Assembly (NCBI GenBank): GCA_905235775.1
Contig: CAJOMY010000056.1
Coordinates: 1 to 10,180, forward strand
Direction of reading: 5' to 3'
Length of the DNA stretch: 10,180 bases
From: an uncultured Bacteroidales bacterium
GTDB taxonomy: Bacteria; Bacteroidota; Bacteroidia; Bacteroidales; UBA932
The translations under genes and the position numbers were made by a program. Shown here piece after piece: positions 1 to 5,874 of the stretch (position 1 is the first letter of the stretch; each line of letters begins with the position of its first letter). The notes under the pieces are model-generated. The model was not told the origin of the DNA. It ran no database searches and saw only the letters and a program-made list of their open reading frames with translations.

Positions 1-270
1 CAGGCGGCCGAATTCGCCTTTGCCGGGGACATCCACGGCATTGAAGACCTGCAGGTCGGGATGGAACTGCCGGGCATCGTCACAAACATCACCAATTTCG
101 GCGCTTTCGTGGACATCGGCATCCACGACAACGGCCTCGTGCACGTCTCACAGATGGGCCCGCGCGGCACCGATCCCGCCAGGGTCGTCAAGCTCCACCA
201 GCAGGTCCGTGTCGCCGTCACGGCCGTCGACCTCGACCGCGGCCGCATCTCGCTAAGATTGTTGAAATAA
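1..270 (+). CDS. Tex-like transcription accessory protein, C-terminal S1 RNA-binding domain (5' truncated)
   Basis: Only the last 89 codons lie in the window; the frame is open from base 1 to the TAA at 268-270. The translation is a classical S1 (OB-fold) RNA-binding domain: the segment reading GMELPGIVTNITNFGAFVDI, then the HVSQMG strand and a terminal D-RGRISLRLLK strand. In Tex/YqgF-type proteins the single S1 domain lies at the extreme C-terminus and opens with a similar 'dL..Gm.l.GiVtNvtnFGaFVDiGvh..GLvH.SQ' stretch, which fits closely. Family members are cytoplasmic nucleic-acid-binding proteins linked to transcription. Ribosomal protein S1 and PNPase also carry S1 domains, but the wording 'NITNFGAFVDIGIHDNGLVHVSQM' as a whole favours Tex. 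The internal ATG at 61 is not a start. The gene ends just before a new promoter, so the downstream gene is probably transcribed separately. Confidence 0.87.
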   Translation, partial: QAAEFAFAGDIHGIEDLQVGMELPGIVTNITNFGAFVDIGIHDNGLVHVSQMGPRGTDPARVVKLHQQVRVAVTAVDLDRGRISLRLLK

Positions 271-289
271 AAATATATGCCTATCTTTG
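258..289 (+). promoter_or_regulatory. Bacteroidota-type promoter for the glycosyltransferase operon
   Basis: A TATCTTTG box at 282-289 matches the Bacteroidota -7 consensus TAnnTTTG. ATTG at 258-261 is a 3-of-4 match to the -33 TTTG element, with a 20-bp spacer inside the 19-21 bp range known for this sigma factor. It overlaps the last codons of the Tex gene. Transcription would start near 294-296, leaving a leader of about 15 nt before the ATG at 310. Confidence 0.75.
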
Positions 290-309
290 CAGACTTTTTA
301 GTATTCGGA

Positions 310-1464
310 ATGAAAGTACTGTTTGTCTGCAATAATGCCTATAACCAGGGGAACGGCTTGAGCGTTTCCGTCCACAATACCCTGCGAAAACTCCGGGAGC
401 ACGGCGTGGATGCCCGTCTGATGGCTGTCCGCAACCCTGATCCCGACGGCCCGCAGCCCGATTTCCCGCTGGAACATTATGAGTTCCCGATCGTGGAGCC
501 CCTGATCTATTCCAACGGCTTCGGCTTTGCCAGGAACGACCGCGCCCTGTTCGACAAGGCCGTAGCATGGGCCGACATCATCCATTTCGAGGAAGCGTTT
601 CCGCTGGAATATCTCGTCTGCAAGGCCGCCCGGAGGATGGGGAAGGCCTGCACCGGCACCTTCCACCTCTACCCCCACAACATCACGGCGAATCTCGGCC
701 TGCCGAAGAAGAACCTGATCAATCCGCTGCTGCTGCTCAACTGGAAGAGCATGGTGTTCCAATATTGCTCGGACATCCAGTGCCCGACGGCGGTGGTGCG
801 GGACTATCTTCAGCAGCATGGATTCAAGGCCCGCCTGCATGTGATTTCCAACGGCATCGACATCCCCGCGGAGCCTGTCCGCGTGGCGAATGTGCCGGCG
901 GACGGCGTGGTGGACATCCTCTGCATCGGCCGTCTGGCCAATGAGAAGTCGCAGAAAACGCTCATGGAGGCGATGCGCTACAGCCGTCACGCCGACCGGA
1001 TCCGGCTGGTGTTCGCGGGCAACGGCCCCAAGTCCAAGTCGTACCGGAAAACGGCGGAGCGCCTGTACCGGGAGGGCATCCTGAAGATTCCGGCTTCGTT
1101 CGGCTTCTACACGCACGACGAGTTGTGTGAACTGGCCCGAAAAGCCTATCTCTACATCCACTGCGCCTGGGTGGAGGTCGAGGGTCTTTCCTGCCTGGAG
1201 GCCCTGCGTGAAGGTGTCGTGCCCGTGATTGCAGCGGGCGATCTGATCGGCACCTCCGTCTTCGCCCTGGGCCCCGAGAGCCTCTACCCCGTCCGCGACA
1301 GCCGCGCGCTCGCCGAGCGGATCGACTGGTGGATCGAACATCCCGCGCAGCGCAACGAGATGGCGCAACGCTACGCCGACTCCGCCAGGAACTACGACAT
1401 CGAAAAATCCATCGAAGCCCTGATCGGCATGTACCGGCAGGCGTTGGAAGGAACGGGGAAATGA
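310..1464 (+). CDS. GT4-family glycosyltransferase (GT-B fold)
   Basis: A protein of 384 residues, usual for retaining GT4 enzymes, which move a sugar from a nucleotide-sugar donor to lipid, glycan or protein acceptors at the cytoplasmic face. The N-terminal Rossmann half starts MKVLFVCNNAYNQGNGLS, with the glycine-rich acceptor-side loop at about 11-19. The C-terminal donor-binding half shows ISNGID (179-184), IGRLANEKSQ (206-215), VFAGNGP (234-240) and the family E-x7-E signature as E289...E297 in VEVEGLSCLE. No signal peptide or clear transmembrane segment is seen. An in-frame ATG at 277 would add 11 codons, but it lies upstream of the -7 box (282-289) and so outside the expected transcript; I chose 310, where the usual MKVLFVC start lies. 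The stop overlaps the next start as ATGA, suggesting translational coupling to the esterase. Acceptor and sugar cannot be told from sequence. Confidence 0.9.
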   Translation: MKVLFVCNNAYNQGNGLSVSVHNTLRKLREHGVDARLMAVRNPDPDGPQPDFPLEHYEFPIVEPLIYSNGFGFARNDRALFDKAVAWADIIHFEEAFPLEYLVCKAARRMGKACTGTFHLYPHNITANLGLPKKNLINPLLLLNWKSMVFQYCSDIQCPTAVVRDYLQQHGFKARLHVISNGIDIPAEPVRVANVPADGVVDILCIGRLANEKSQKTLMEAMRYSRHADRIRLVFAGNGPKSKSYRKTAERLYREGILKIPASFGFYTHDELCELARKAYLYIHCAWVEVEGLSCLEALREGVVPVIAAGDLIGTSVFALGPESLYPVRDSRALAERIDWWIEHPAQRNEMAQRYADSARNYDIEKSIEALIGMYRQALEGTGK

Positions 1465-2336
1465 GACGCTTCCTGGTTCTTCTCCTGCTGGCTGGCGGAC
1501 TCTGTTCCTGCGCTACCGGACGGTATGGGCGCGGGGCCGAGAGCCGGGACATCGAGGCCCTGCCCGGCTTCGAAGGCATCATCGAGGCCGTGGAATACCC
1601 CAGCGGCGAGAAGCAGCTGAGCGAGCGGCGCATGATCGTCTATCTGCCGAAGGATTACTACCGGGACACGCTCCGGCGCTATCCGGTGCTGTATCTCTTC
1701 CATGGCGCCCGGGGCAACGAAAAGACCTGGATCGACAGCGCGAACGTCTTTCACCGGCTGGATTCGCTGCGCGCGGACGGAAAGGCGAACGATTTCATTC
1801 TGGTCATGCCCAACATGAACCGCTACTTCAGCGACAAGGAATACAACAACGGCCACGCCCTGCGGGCCATGCGCTCCTTCTGGCTGCAGAACGGCGAGAT
1901 GGAGCGGCATTTCGCCCAGGACGTCGTGCGCTTCACGGACCAGCGCTACCGGACGGTTGCGGAGAAGTCCGGCCGGGCCATCGCCGGCATGTCCAACGGC
2001 GGCCTGCAGGCACTCTACCTGTCGGCCACGTATCCGCAGGCCTTCGGCTACGTCGGGCTCTTTTCCCCTTACGCCGAGCCCACTTTCGCCGCCCAGTACC
2101 ACCGGGACATCTACGGCAGCCTCTGGGGCAAGATGGAAGACCAGTTCGCCGATCCCCCGGCGTTCTACGGCATCTACATCGGCAAGACAGACTTTTTCCA
2201 TCCGCACATCCGACTCTTCGAGCGGAAAATGACCCGCAAGGGCTATCCCCACGAACTGATCCTGGCTGAGGGCGGCCATGAATGGTACAACTGGATCGAC
2301 TTCTACGACGACTTCGTCCAGCGGGTTTTCCAGTAG
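1461..2336 (+). CDS. Lipoprotein esterase of the PF00756 (esterase D / feruloyl-esterase-like) family
   Basis: A 291-residue alpha/beta-hydrolase. The N-terminus is a lipoprotein signal: RR charge, hydrophobic core (4-13), then lipobox LCSC with Cys17 as the lipidated residue, so the protein is probably anchored in the envelope. Esterase-family marks follow: YLFHGARGNEKTW (78-90, oxyanion-hole HG), VMPNMN (115-120), nucleophile elbow GMSNGG with Ser178, a likely acid Asp244 in GKTDFF, and His273 in GGHEW. The catalytic triad therefore looks intact. In Bacteroidota this family includes acyl, feruloyl and acetyl-xylan esterases, but no carbohydrate-binding module or polysaccharide locus is seen here, so the substrate is unknown. 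The start at 1461 overlaps the glycosyltransferase stop (ATGA); an upstream in-frame ATG at 1329 lies inside the glycosyltransferase gene and would bury the signal peptide. Confidence 0.87.
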   Translation: MRRFLVLLLLAGGLCSCATGRYGRGAESRDIEALPGFEGIIEAVEYPSGEKQLSERRMIVYLPKDYYRDTLRRYPVLYLFHGARGNEKTWIDSANVFHRLDSLRADGKANDFILVMPNMNRYFSDKEYNNGHALRAMRSFWLQNGEMERHFAQDVVRFTDQRYRTVAEKSGRAIAGMSNGGLQALYLSATYPQAFGYVGLFSPYAEPTFAAQYHRDIYGSLWGKMEDQFADPPAFYGIYIGKTDFFHPHIRLFERKMTRKGYPHELILAEGGHEWYNWIDFYDDFVQRVFQ

Positions 2337-2340
2337 GAAT

Positions 2341-2386
2341 TCCGAAATATGTTAGGAAAACTCCGAAAAATATTAGGAGTTTCGGA
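2341..2386. promoter_or_regulatory. Candidate BlaI/MecI-type operator: two 17-bp dyads 21 bp apart plus an extra half-site
   Basis: Two near-palindromes share the form TCCGAA-N5-TTAGGA: 2341-2357 (spacer ATATG) and 2362-2378 (spacer AAATA). Each has one mismatch in the half-sites (TCCGAA against the complement TCCTAA). Starts are exactly 21 bp apart, about two helical turns, which places them on the same DNA face. A further half-site, TTCGGA, follows at 2381-2386. The right arm of the second dyad coincides with the likely -33 element of the downstream promoter. This arrangement directly upstream of a BlaI-like gene suggests autorepression. The sequence differs from the staphylococcal TACA/TGTA operator, so the assignment rests on position and symmetry. 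Confidence 0.6.
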
Positions 2387-2403
2387 AATTGTTGCTATCT
2401 TTG
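2373..2403 (+). promoter_or_regulatory. Bacteroidota-type promoter of the blaI-M56-TPR operon
   Basis: TATCTTTG at 2396-2403 is a good -7 box. TTAG at 2373-2376 matches 3 of 4 bases of the -33 TTTG with a 19-bp spacer and lies in the right half of the second candidate operator, so a bound repressor would block it. Transcription would start near 2409, giving a leader of about 14 nt before the ATG at 2423. Confidence 0.72.
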
Positions 2404-2422
2404 CAGTGAAAAAAGTATTTCC

Positions 2423-2788
2423 ATGCGAGCGAAACTCACTGCAAAAGAAGAGGAAATCATGCAGATCGTCTGGGCGAACGGCGATCTGTTCATCCGCGAC
2501 ATCGTGGCCCGGATCCCGGATCCGAAGCCCTCATACAACACCGTAGCGACGCAGGTTAAATTCCTGGAAGACAAGGGATTTCTGAAGCGCAAGCCTATGG
2601 CGAACAGCTTCTGCTACTCCCCCGCCATCTCCGAGAAGGAGTACCGCGGCAGCACGGTCGGCGAACTCGTTGCGCGCTATTATGACAATTCGTACGCCAT
2701 GCTCGTGTCCCAGTTTGTCGAAGACGACAAGATGGACCTCGAGGAGCTGAAGCAACTGATTGCAACCATCGAAAACAAGCAGAAATGA
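2423..2788 (+). CDS. BlaI/MecI-family winged-helix transcriptional repressor
   Basis: 121 residues, the standard size for the family. The winged-helix DNA-binding domain fills residues 1-75: helix 1 is LTAKEEEIMQIVWANG, helix 2 begins FIRDIVARI, and the recognition helix is SYNTVATQVKFLEDKGFLKR, matching the BlaI pattern 'ayTTV.T.l.rLe.KG.l'. The C-terminal part (about 80-121) is the predicted dimerisation region and holds several Asp/Glu/Lys residues. In characterised systems the dimer represses its own operon until a BlaR1/MecR1 membrane peptidase triggers its removal. The gene starts an operon with exactly such a peptidase, overlapping it as ATGA. The ATG at 2423 was chosen because it gives full helix 1 and lies about 14 nt past the predicted transcription start; the in-frame ATG at 2282 lies inside the esterase gene. 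No beta-lactamase gene is nearby, so an envelope role other than resistance is likely. Confidence 0.92.
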   Translation: MRAKLTAKEEEIMQIVWANGDLFIRDIVARIPDPKPSYNTVATQVKFLEDKGFLKRKPMANSFCYSPAISEKEYRGSTVGELVARYYDNSYAMLVSQFVEDDKMDLEELKQLIATIENKQK

Positions 2789-4041
2789 CACCAGCCCTCC
2801 TTTATGTTGCGCGCGCGAGCCTGTATCTCGCCATCTTCTACGCCTTCTACCTGCTGGTGATGCGGCGCACGTCGCTCTTCCGCTTCAACCGCGCGGCGCT
2901 GCTGCTTGGCACGGGGCTCTGCCACCTGCTGCCGCTGCTGCGCCTGCGCACCGTCATCGTACCGGAATCCATCTCCGTCGGCCTGCCTACCCTGGTCGCC
3001 GGGGAGCCGGTCGGAACCTCCGCGCCGCCGTTCCCCTGGCTCACGGTACTCTATTTCGCGGGCATCGCCGCGGTCCTGCTGCTCTGCCTGCTGTCCGTCC
3101 TGCGGACGCTGCACCTGATCCGCCAGGGCACGCCGGAGCCCTGCGAGGGCTGCCGCCTGACGCTCGTGGACCGCGAGGTCCCCTCCTTCAGCTGGGGCCG
3201 CCAGGTCGTGATGAGCCGCACGGACTATGAGAAATACCCCGCCATCCTGGCGCACGAGCAGCAGCACATCCGCTGCCGCCACTCGCTGGACGTGCTGCTG
3301 AGCACGGCCGTCTGCGCCCTGCACTGGTTCAACCCGCTGGTGTGGATCGCCCGCGCGGAGCTCAAGCTCCTGCACGAATACGAGGCCGACGAAAGCCTCA
3401 TCCGACAAGGCATCGATGCTACCCAATACCAACTCCTCCTGGTGCGGAAAGCCGTGGGAGAGCAGCGCTTCTCCCTGGCCAACGGCTTCAACCACGCCAA
3501 ACTCAAACAAAGAATTGCCATGATGCACAAAAATCCCACTTCCGGATGGATGCGCCTCGCCTACGCCGCGCTCCTCCCCTTGCTCGCAGGGACCATGTTC
3601 CTGTGCAACCCCGCCCGGGCGGAAATCCGCCCCGTCTCCTCCGAAACGGCCACCGTTGCAGAAATGCCGGCCATCGCCGAAACACCGACAGTCCAGAACC
3701 CGCCAGCAGGCGCCCGGACCTTTGATTTCGCCCTCATCGAAGACAAGCCGACCTTCCAGGGCGGCGATGCGCAGGCCTTCTCCAAATGGGTTTCCTCACA
3801 GCTGGTTTATCCGGAAGAAGAGAAAAAAGCCGGACACCAGGGCAGCGTGATGCTGCAGTTCGTCATCAACCCGGACGGCTCCGTCAGCGACACCCAAGTT
3901 ATTCGCAGCTCCGGTTACGAAGCGCTGGACGCAGAAGCCGTCCGCGTCATTTCCTCCTCTCCGAAGTGGGAGCCCAGTCTCAAGGACGGCAAACCCGTCA
4001 AGATCACCTTCCAGTTCCCGGTTATTTTCCAGGTGCGTTGA
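2785..4041 (+). CDS. BlaR1-like M56 membrane metallopeptidase with C-terminal TonB domain
   Basis: 418 residues. Hydrophobic segments lie at about 3-25, 36-54 and 86-106. The cytoplasmic zinc-peptidase part carries the HExxH motif as HEQQH (157-161) and, downstream, EYEAD (198-202), which should contain the third zinc ligand; the intervening WFNPLVWIARAELKLLHEYE matches the M56 pattern. Another membrane segment (about 255-275, ending AGTMFLCNPARAE) is followed by a Pro/Ala-rich linker (280-312). A TonB C-terminal fold covers about 320-418 (PTFQGGD..FSKWV, VMLQFVINPDGSVSD, SGYEALDAEAVRVI, KWEP). Known BlaR1 proteins carry a penicillin-binding sensor outside the membrane; here a TonB-type domain stands in its place. 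By family knowledge the peptidase would relay a signal that inactivates the BlaI-like repressor just upstream; what it senses is unknown. ATGA overlap with the repressor gene implies coupled translation. Confidence 0.9.
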   Translation: MTPALLYVARASLYLAIFYAFYLLVMRRTSLFRFNRAALLLGTGLCHLLPLLRLRTVIVPESISVGLPTLVAGEPVGTSAPPFPWLTVLYFAGIAAVLLLCLLSVLRTLHLIRQGTPEPCEGCRLTLVDREVPSFSWGRQVVMSRTDYEKYPAILAHEQQHIRCRHSLDVLLSTAVCALHWFNPLVWIARAELKLLHEYEADESLIRQGIDATQYQLLLVRKAVGEQRFSLANGFNHAKLKQRIAMMHKNPTSGWMRLAYAALLPLLAGTMFLCNPARAEIRPVSSETATVAEMPAIAETPTVQNPPAGARTFDFALIEDKPTFQGGDAQAFSKWVSSQLVYPEEEKKAGHQGSVMLQFVINPDGSVSDTQVIRSSGYEALDAEAVRVISSSPKWEPSLKDGKPVKITFQFPVIFQVR

Positions 4042-4044
4042 TTT

Positions 4045-5202
4045 ATGAGAACAAAGATTCTGGCGACAGCGATGGCAGGGGGCTTCCTGCTCATGCAGGC
4101 CCTGCTCTGCGCCCAGGACCTGACGGCCGTGCGGGAGCTCAAACAGCTCTGGAAATACGACGAGGCGACAGCCCTGCTTTCGGAAATGATCCGGGAGCAG
4201 GGGCCGCAGCCGGCGCTGCTGGAAGAGCTGGCGGACTGCCATTACCAGAGCGGGAATACCGCCGGGGCGCTGGAGCAATACTCGATGCTCTCCGAGTTGA
4301 TGCCGGACAAACTGCTTTACAAACTCCGCCTGATGAGCCTGCTGTACCGCGGCAAGCAGTACGAGCCGGTCATTGGCCTCGGACGCGAGGTCCTGCAGCG
4401 GGACAGCATCACCCAGGTGCTTTCGCTGGTCGGCGACGCTTTCAACCAGCTGGAGCGGCGCGATTCCGCCGAGTGGTACTACCGCCGGGCGCTCTCGCGC
4501 CGGGCGCACAATGAGCCGGTACTCAACAGGCTCTGCGGTATCCTGCTGGGCTGGCAGCAATACGACGAGGTCCTTTCGCTGACAGATGCGTTCCTCGCTG
4601 AAGAGCCGGACAACCTGACCATCCTGCCCGTCAACGGCATCGCGCATTTCGCGAAGGAGCAGTTCGACGAAGCGGAGGCCGATTTCAACCGGATGCACAA
4701 GCTCGGCGACGACGGCTATGCCGTCCATTATTATCTGGGCCAATGCGCCCAGCAATTCGGCAGGACCTGGGCGGCAGAGCAGGAGTTCGAACTGGCCTGG
4801 CAGCGGGACTCGACGGACATCGGCTTGGCCATCACCATCGGCAAGTTGTTGGGAGAGCTGATCAAGCCGGGATGGGAGGAATGGTACGACAAGGCCATCG
4901 CACGGCTTCAGCCCGATTCGAAAACTCTCGCCGCAGCACACCAGAACTACGCCCTGACGGCCTATAAAAGCGGCCGCTGGGACCTGTGCATCGAGCAATA
5001 CAAGAAGATGCTGGAATATAGCCCGCAGCATTATTCCGCCTACTATATTATTGCGCAATGCTACGAATCCAAGCGGAACTACAAGACGGCCCTCGCCTGG
5101 TACAAGAAAGCCCAGGGCGCCTTCTCCCCCGGCTCTCGCGGCCGCGAGATCGCCGACAGCGGCGTGGAGCGGATGACCGCTGAACTCTTTATGGCAGAAT
5201 AA
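4045..5202 (+). CDS. Exported tetratricopeptide-repeat protein, third gene of the blaI-M56 operon
   Basis: 385 residues. The N-terminus (MRTKILATAMAGGFLLMQALLCAQ) is a Sec-type signal peptide with a likely cleavage near residue 24, so a periplasmic location is expected. The rest is helical and built of degenerate TPR units: examples are 60-85 (ELADCHYQSGNTAGALEQYS), 128-150 (GDAFNQLERRDSAEWYYRRA), 195-215 (GIAHFAKEQFDEAEADF), 228-250 (YYLGQCAQQFGRTWAAEQEF), 300-320 (YALTAYKSGRWDLCIEQYKK) and 333-355 (YYIIAQCYESKRNYKTALAW). TPRs bind protein partners; no enzymatic motif is visible. It begins 3 nt after the peptidase stop, so it is almost certainly co-transcribed. An inferred role is periplasmic partner of the TonB-like domain of the peptidase. 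The exact function is not recognised. The gene ends 4 bp before the first copy of the structured repeat. Confidence 0.85.
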   Translation: MRTKILATAMAGGFLLMQALLCAQDLTAVRELKQLWKYDEATALLSEMIREQGPQPALLEELADCHYQSGNTAGALEQYSMLSELMPDKLLYKLRLMSLLYRGKQYEPVIGLGREVLQRDSITQVLSLVGDAFNQLERRDSAEWYYRRALSRRAHNEPVLNRLCGILLGWQQYDEVLSLTDAFLAEEPDNLTILPVNGIAHFAKEQFDEAEADFNRMHKLGDDGYAVHYYLGQCAQQFGRTWAAEQEFELAWQRDSTDIGLAITIGKLLGELIKPGWEEWYDKAIARLQPDSKTLAAAHQNYALTAYKSGRWDLCIEQYKKMLEYSPQHYSAYYIIAQCYESKRNYKTALAWYKKAQGAFSPGSRGREIADSGVERMTAELFMAE

Positions 5203-5205
5203 CGG

Positions 5206-5300
5206 GACGGCGACGGAGTCTTCCAGACGGGGCGGACGGAAATTATTTTTCGGACAAGTTTGCCGAAAAACCAATTTCCGCTCCGCTATCCGTCGCCGTC
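5206..5300. repeat. Structured direct repeat, copy 1 (three-way-junction element)
   Basis: A 95-bp element between the converging TPR and dtd genes; its right end overlaps the dtd stop codon by 2 bases. The outer stem is perfect over 12 bp (5206-5217 with 5289-5300). A mini-hairpin, GTCT-TCC-AGAC, lies at 5218-5228. A long hairpin pairs 5232-5253 with 5263-5286: GCGGA, GGAAATT and TTTTTCGG pair with their complements, separated by small mismatches, around the 9-nt loop ACAAGTTTG. The core at 5212-5293 recurs at 5781-5862 with 80 of 82 positions identical. An intrinsic terminator is unlikely, because the T-run lies before the GC-rich apical stem and the A-run after it, the reverse of the usual order. 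It could be a REP-like palindromic unit, a 3'-end stabiliser or a structured RNA. Confidence 0.8.
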
Positions 5301-5751
5301 AGATTCTATTTCTAGAGTCAATACAGATGGTGACGGGACCGTCGTTGACCAGGGCGACCTGCATATTCGCACCGAATTCGCCGGTGCCTACCGGACGGCC
5401 GATGGCTTCCGCAAGTGCCTGACAGAAAGACTTATACAAGGGAATAGCGATTTCGTGACCGGCCGCTCCGATATAGGACGGCCGGTTGCCTTTCTTGGTG
5501 GAGGCCATCAAGGTGAATTGGCTGACCACCAACGCCTCGCCGCCGACCTCCACGACGCTCCGGTTCATCACGCCGGCCTCATCGTCGAAGATCCGCAGGC
5601 CGGCGACCTTGCGCACCAGCCAGTCGATGTCCTCCGGTCCGTCGTCCGGGCCGATGCCCAGCAGGACCAGCAGCCCCTTCCCGATGGAAGACCGGACCTG
5701 GCCGCCGATCATAACCGATGCCTCCGTTACCCGTTGAATTACTACACGCAT
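5299..5751 (-). CDS. dtd: D-aminoacyl-tRNA deacylase (DTD)
   Basis: A full-length 150-residue DTD, a dimeric cytoplasmic proofreading enzyme that hydrolyses D-amino acids, and mischarged Gly, from tRNA. The family start MRVVIQRVTEASV is canonical. Signature segments are present: GLLVLLGI (26-33), the DxxWLVRKVAGLRIF stretch (41-55), SQFTL (77-81), KGNRPS (87-92) and the Gly-cisPro motif inside NDGPVT (136-141), which contacts the amino acid across the dimer. Nothing is missing or truncated. The gene stands alone between two direct repeats. Its TGA (5301-5299) overlaps copy 1, and copy 2 lies just upstream over the expected -33 region. A -7 box (5763-5756) is only 4 bp from the ATG, suggesting a nearly leaderless message. 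It has no obvious functional tie to the flanking ClC or TPR genes. Confidence 0.97.
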   Translation of the reverse strand: MRVVIQRVTEASVMIGGQVRSSIGKGLLVLLGIGPDDGPEDIDWLVRKVAGLRIFDDEAGVMNRSVVEVGGEALVVSQFTLMASTKKGNRPSYIGAAGHEIAIPLYKSFCQALAEAIGRPVGTGEFGANMQVALVNDGPVTICIDSRNRI

Positions 5752-5755
5752 ATTG

Positions 5756-5763
5756 CAAATATA
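5756..5763 (-). promoter_or_regulatory. -7 box of the dtd promoter
   Basis: Read on the minus strand, TATATTTG matches TAnnTTTG exactly and is followed by CA, as in the other promoters here. No good TTTG match occurs at the -33 distance; that position (about 5784-5787) reads CTCC on the minus strand and falls in repeat copy 2. Only 4 bp separate the box from the ATG at 5751. Confidence 0.6.
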
Positions 5764-5772
5764 CAGAAAAAA

Positions 5773-5870
5773 CGCCGGCAGACGGAGTCTTCCAGACGGG
5801 GCGGACAGAAATTATTTTTCGGGCAAGTTTGCCGAAAAACCAATTTCCGCTCCGCTATCCGTTGTCGGCG
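5773..5870. repeat. Structured direct repeat, copy 2 (three-way-junction element)
   Basis: Second copy of the element at 5206-5300, in the same orientation and 569 bp downstream. The 82-bp core at 5781-5862 differs from copy 1 at two positions, both transitions (5807 and 5823). The first weakens one pair of the long stem. The second creates GGCAA facing TTGCC and so extends the apical stem. Outside the core the sequence differs, yet an outer stem still forms: 5773-5786 pairs with 5858-5870, with one G-T wobble and one bulged G. The mini-hairpin is unchanged. It begins 4 bp past the stop of the ClC gene (in minus-strand sense) and ends 10 bp before the dtd -7 box, so it occupies nearly the whole ClC-dtd gap. 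Confidence 0.8.
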
Positions 5871-5874
5871 GGAA

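Noticed and set aside
277..309. Upstream ATG start for the glycosyltransferase
   Set aside because: It precedes the -7 promoter box, so it would not be in the transcript, and the family N-terminus begins at the ATG at 310.
298..1368. 356-residue minus-strand open frame opposite the glycosyltransferase
   Set aside because: No domain and antisense-like composition; the plus-strand GT4 motifs are unambiguous.
3796..5274. 492-residue minus-strand open frame opposite the TPR gene
   Set aside because: Low-complexity composition and no recognisable domain; the opposite strand carries a signal peptide and TPR units in a tight operon.
5232..5286. Repeat hairpin as a rho-independent terminator
   Set aside because: The T-run precedes the GC-rich apical stem and the A-run follows it on both strands, opposite to an intrinsic terminator; no U-tract follows the whole structure.
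5206..5870. MITE, insertion sequence or CRISPR interpretation of the repeats
   Set aside because: No transposase, no target-site duplications at the edges, the outermost sequence is the least conserved part, and two copies 569 bp apart around a housekeeping gene do not make a CRISPR array.
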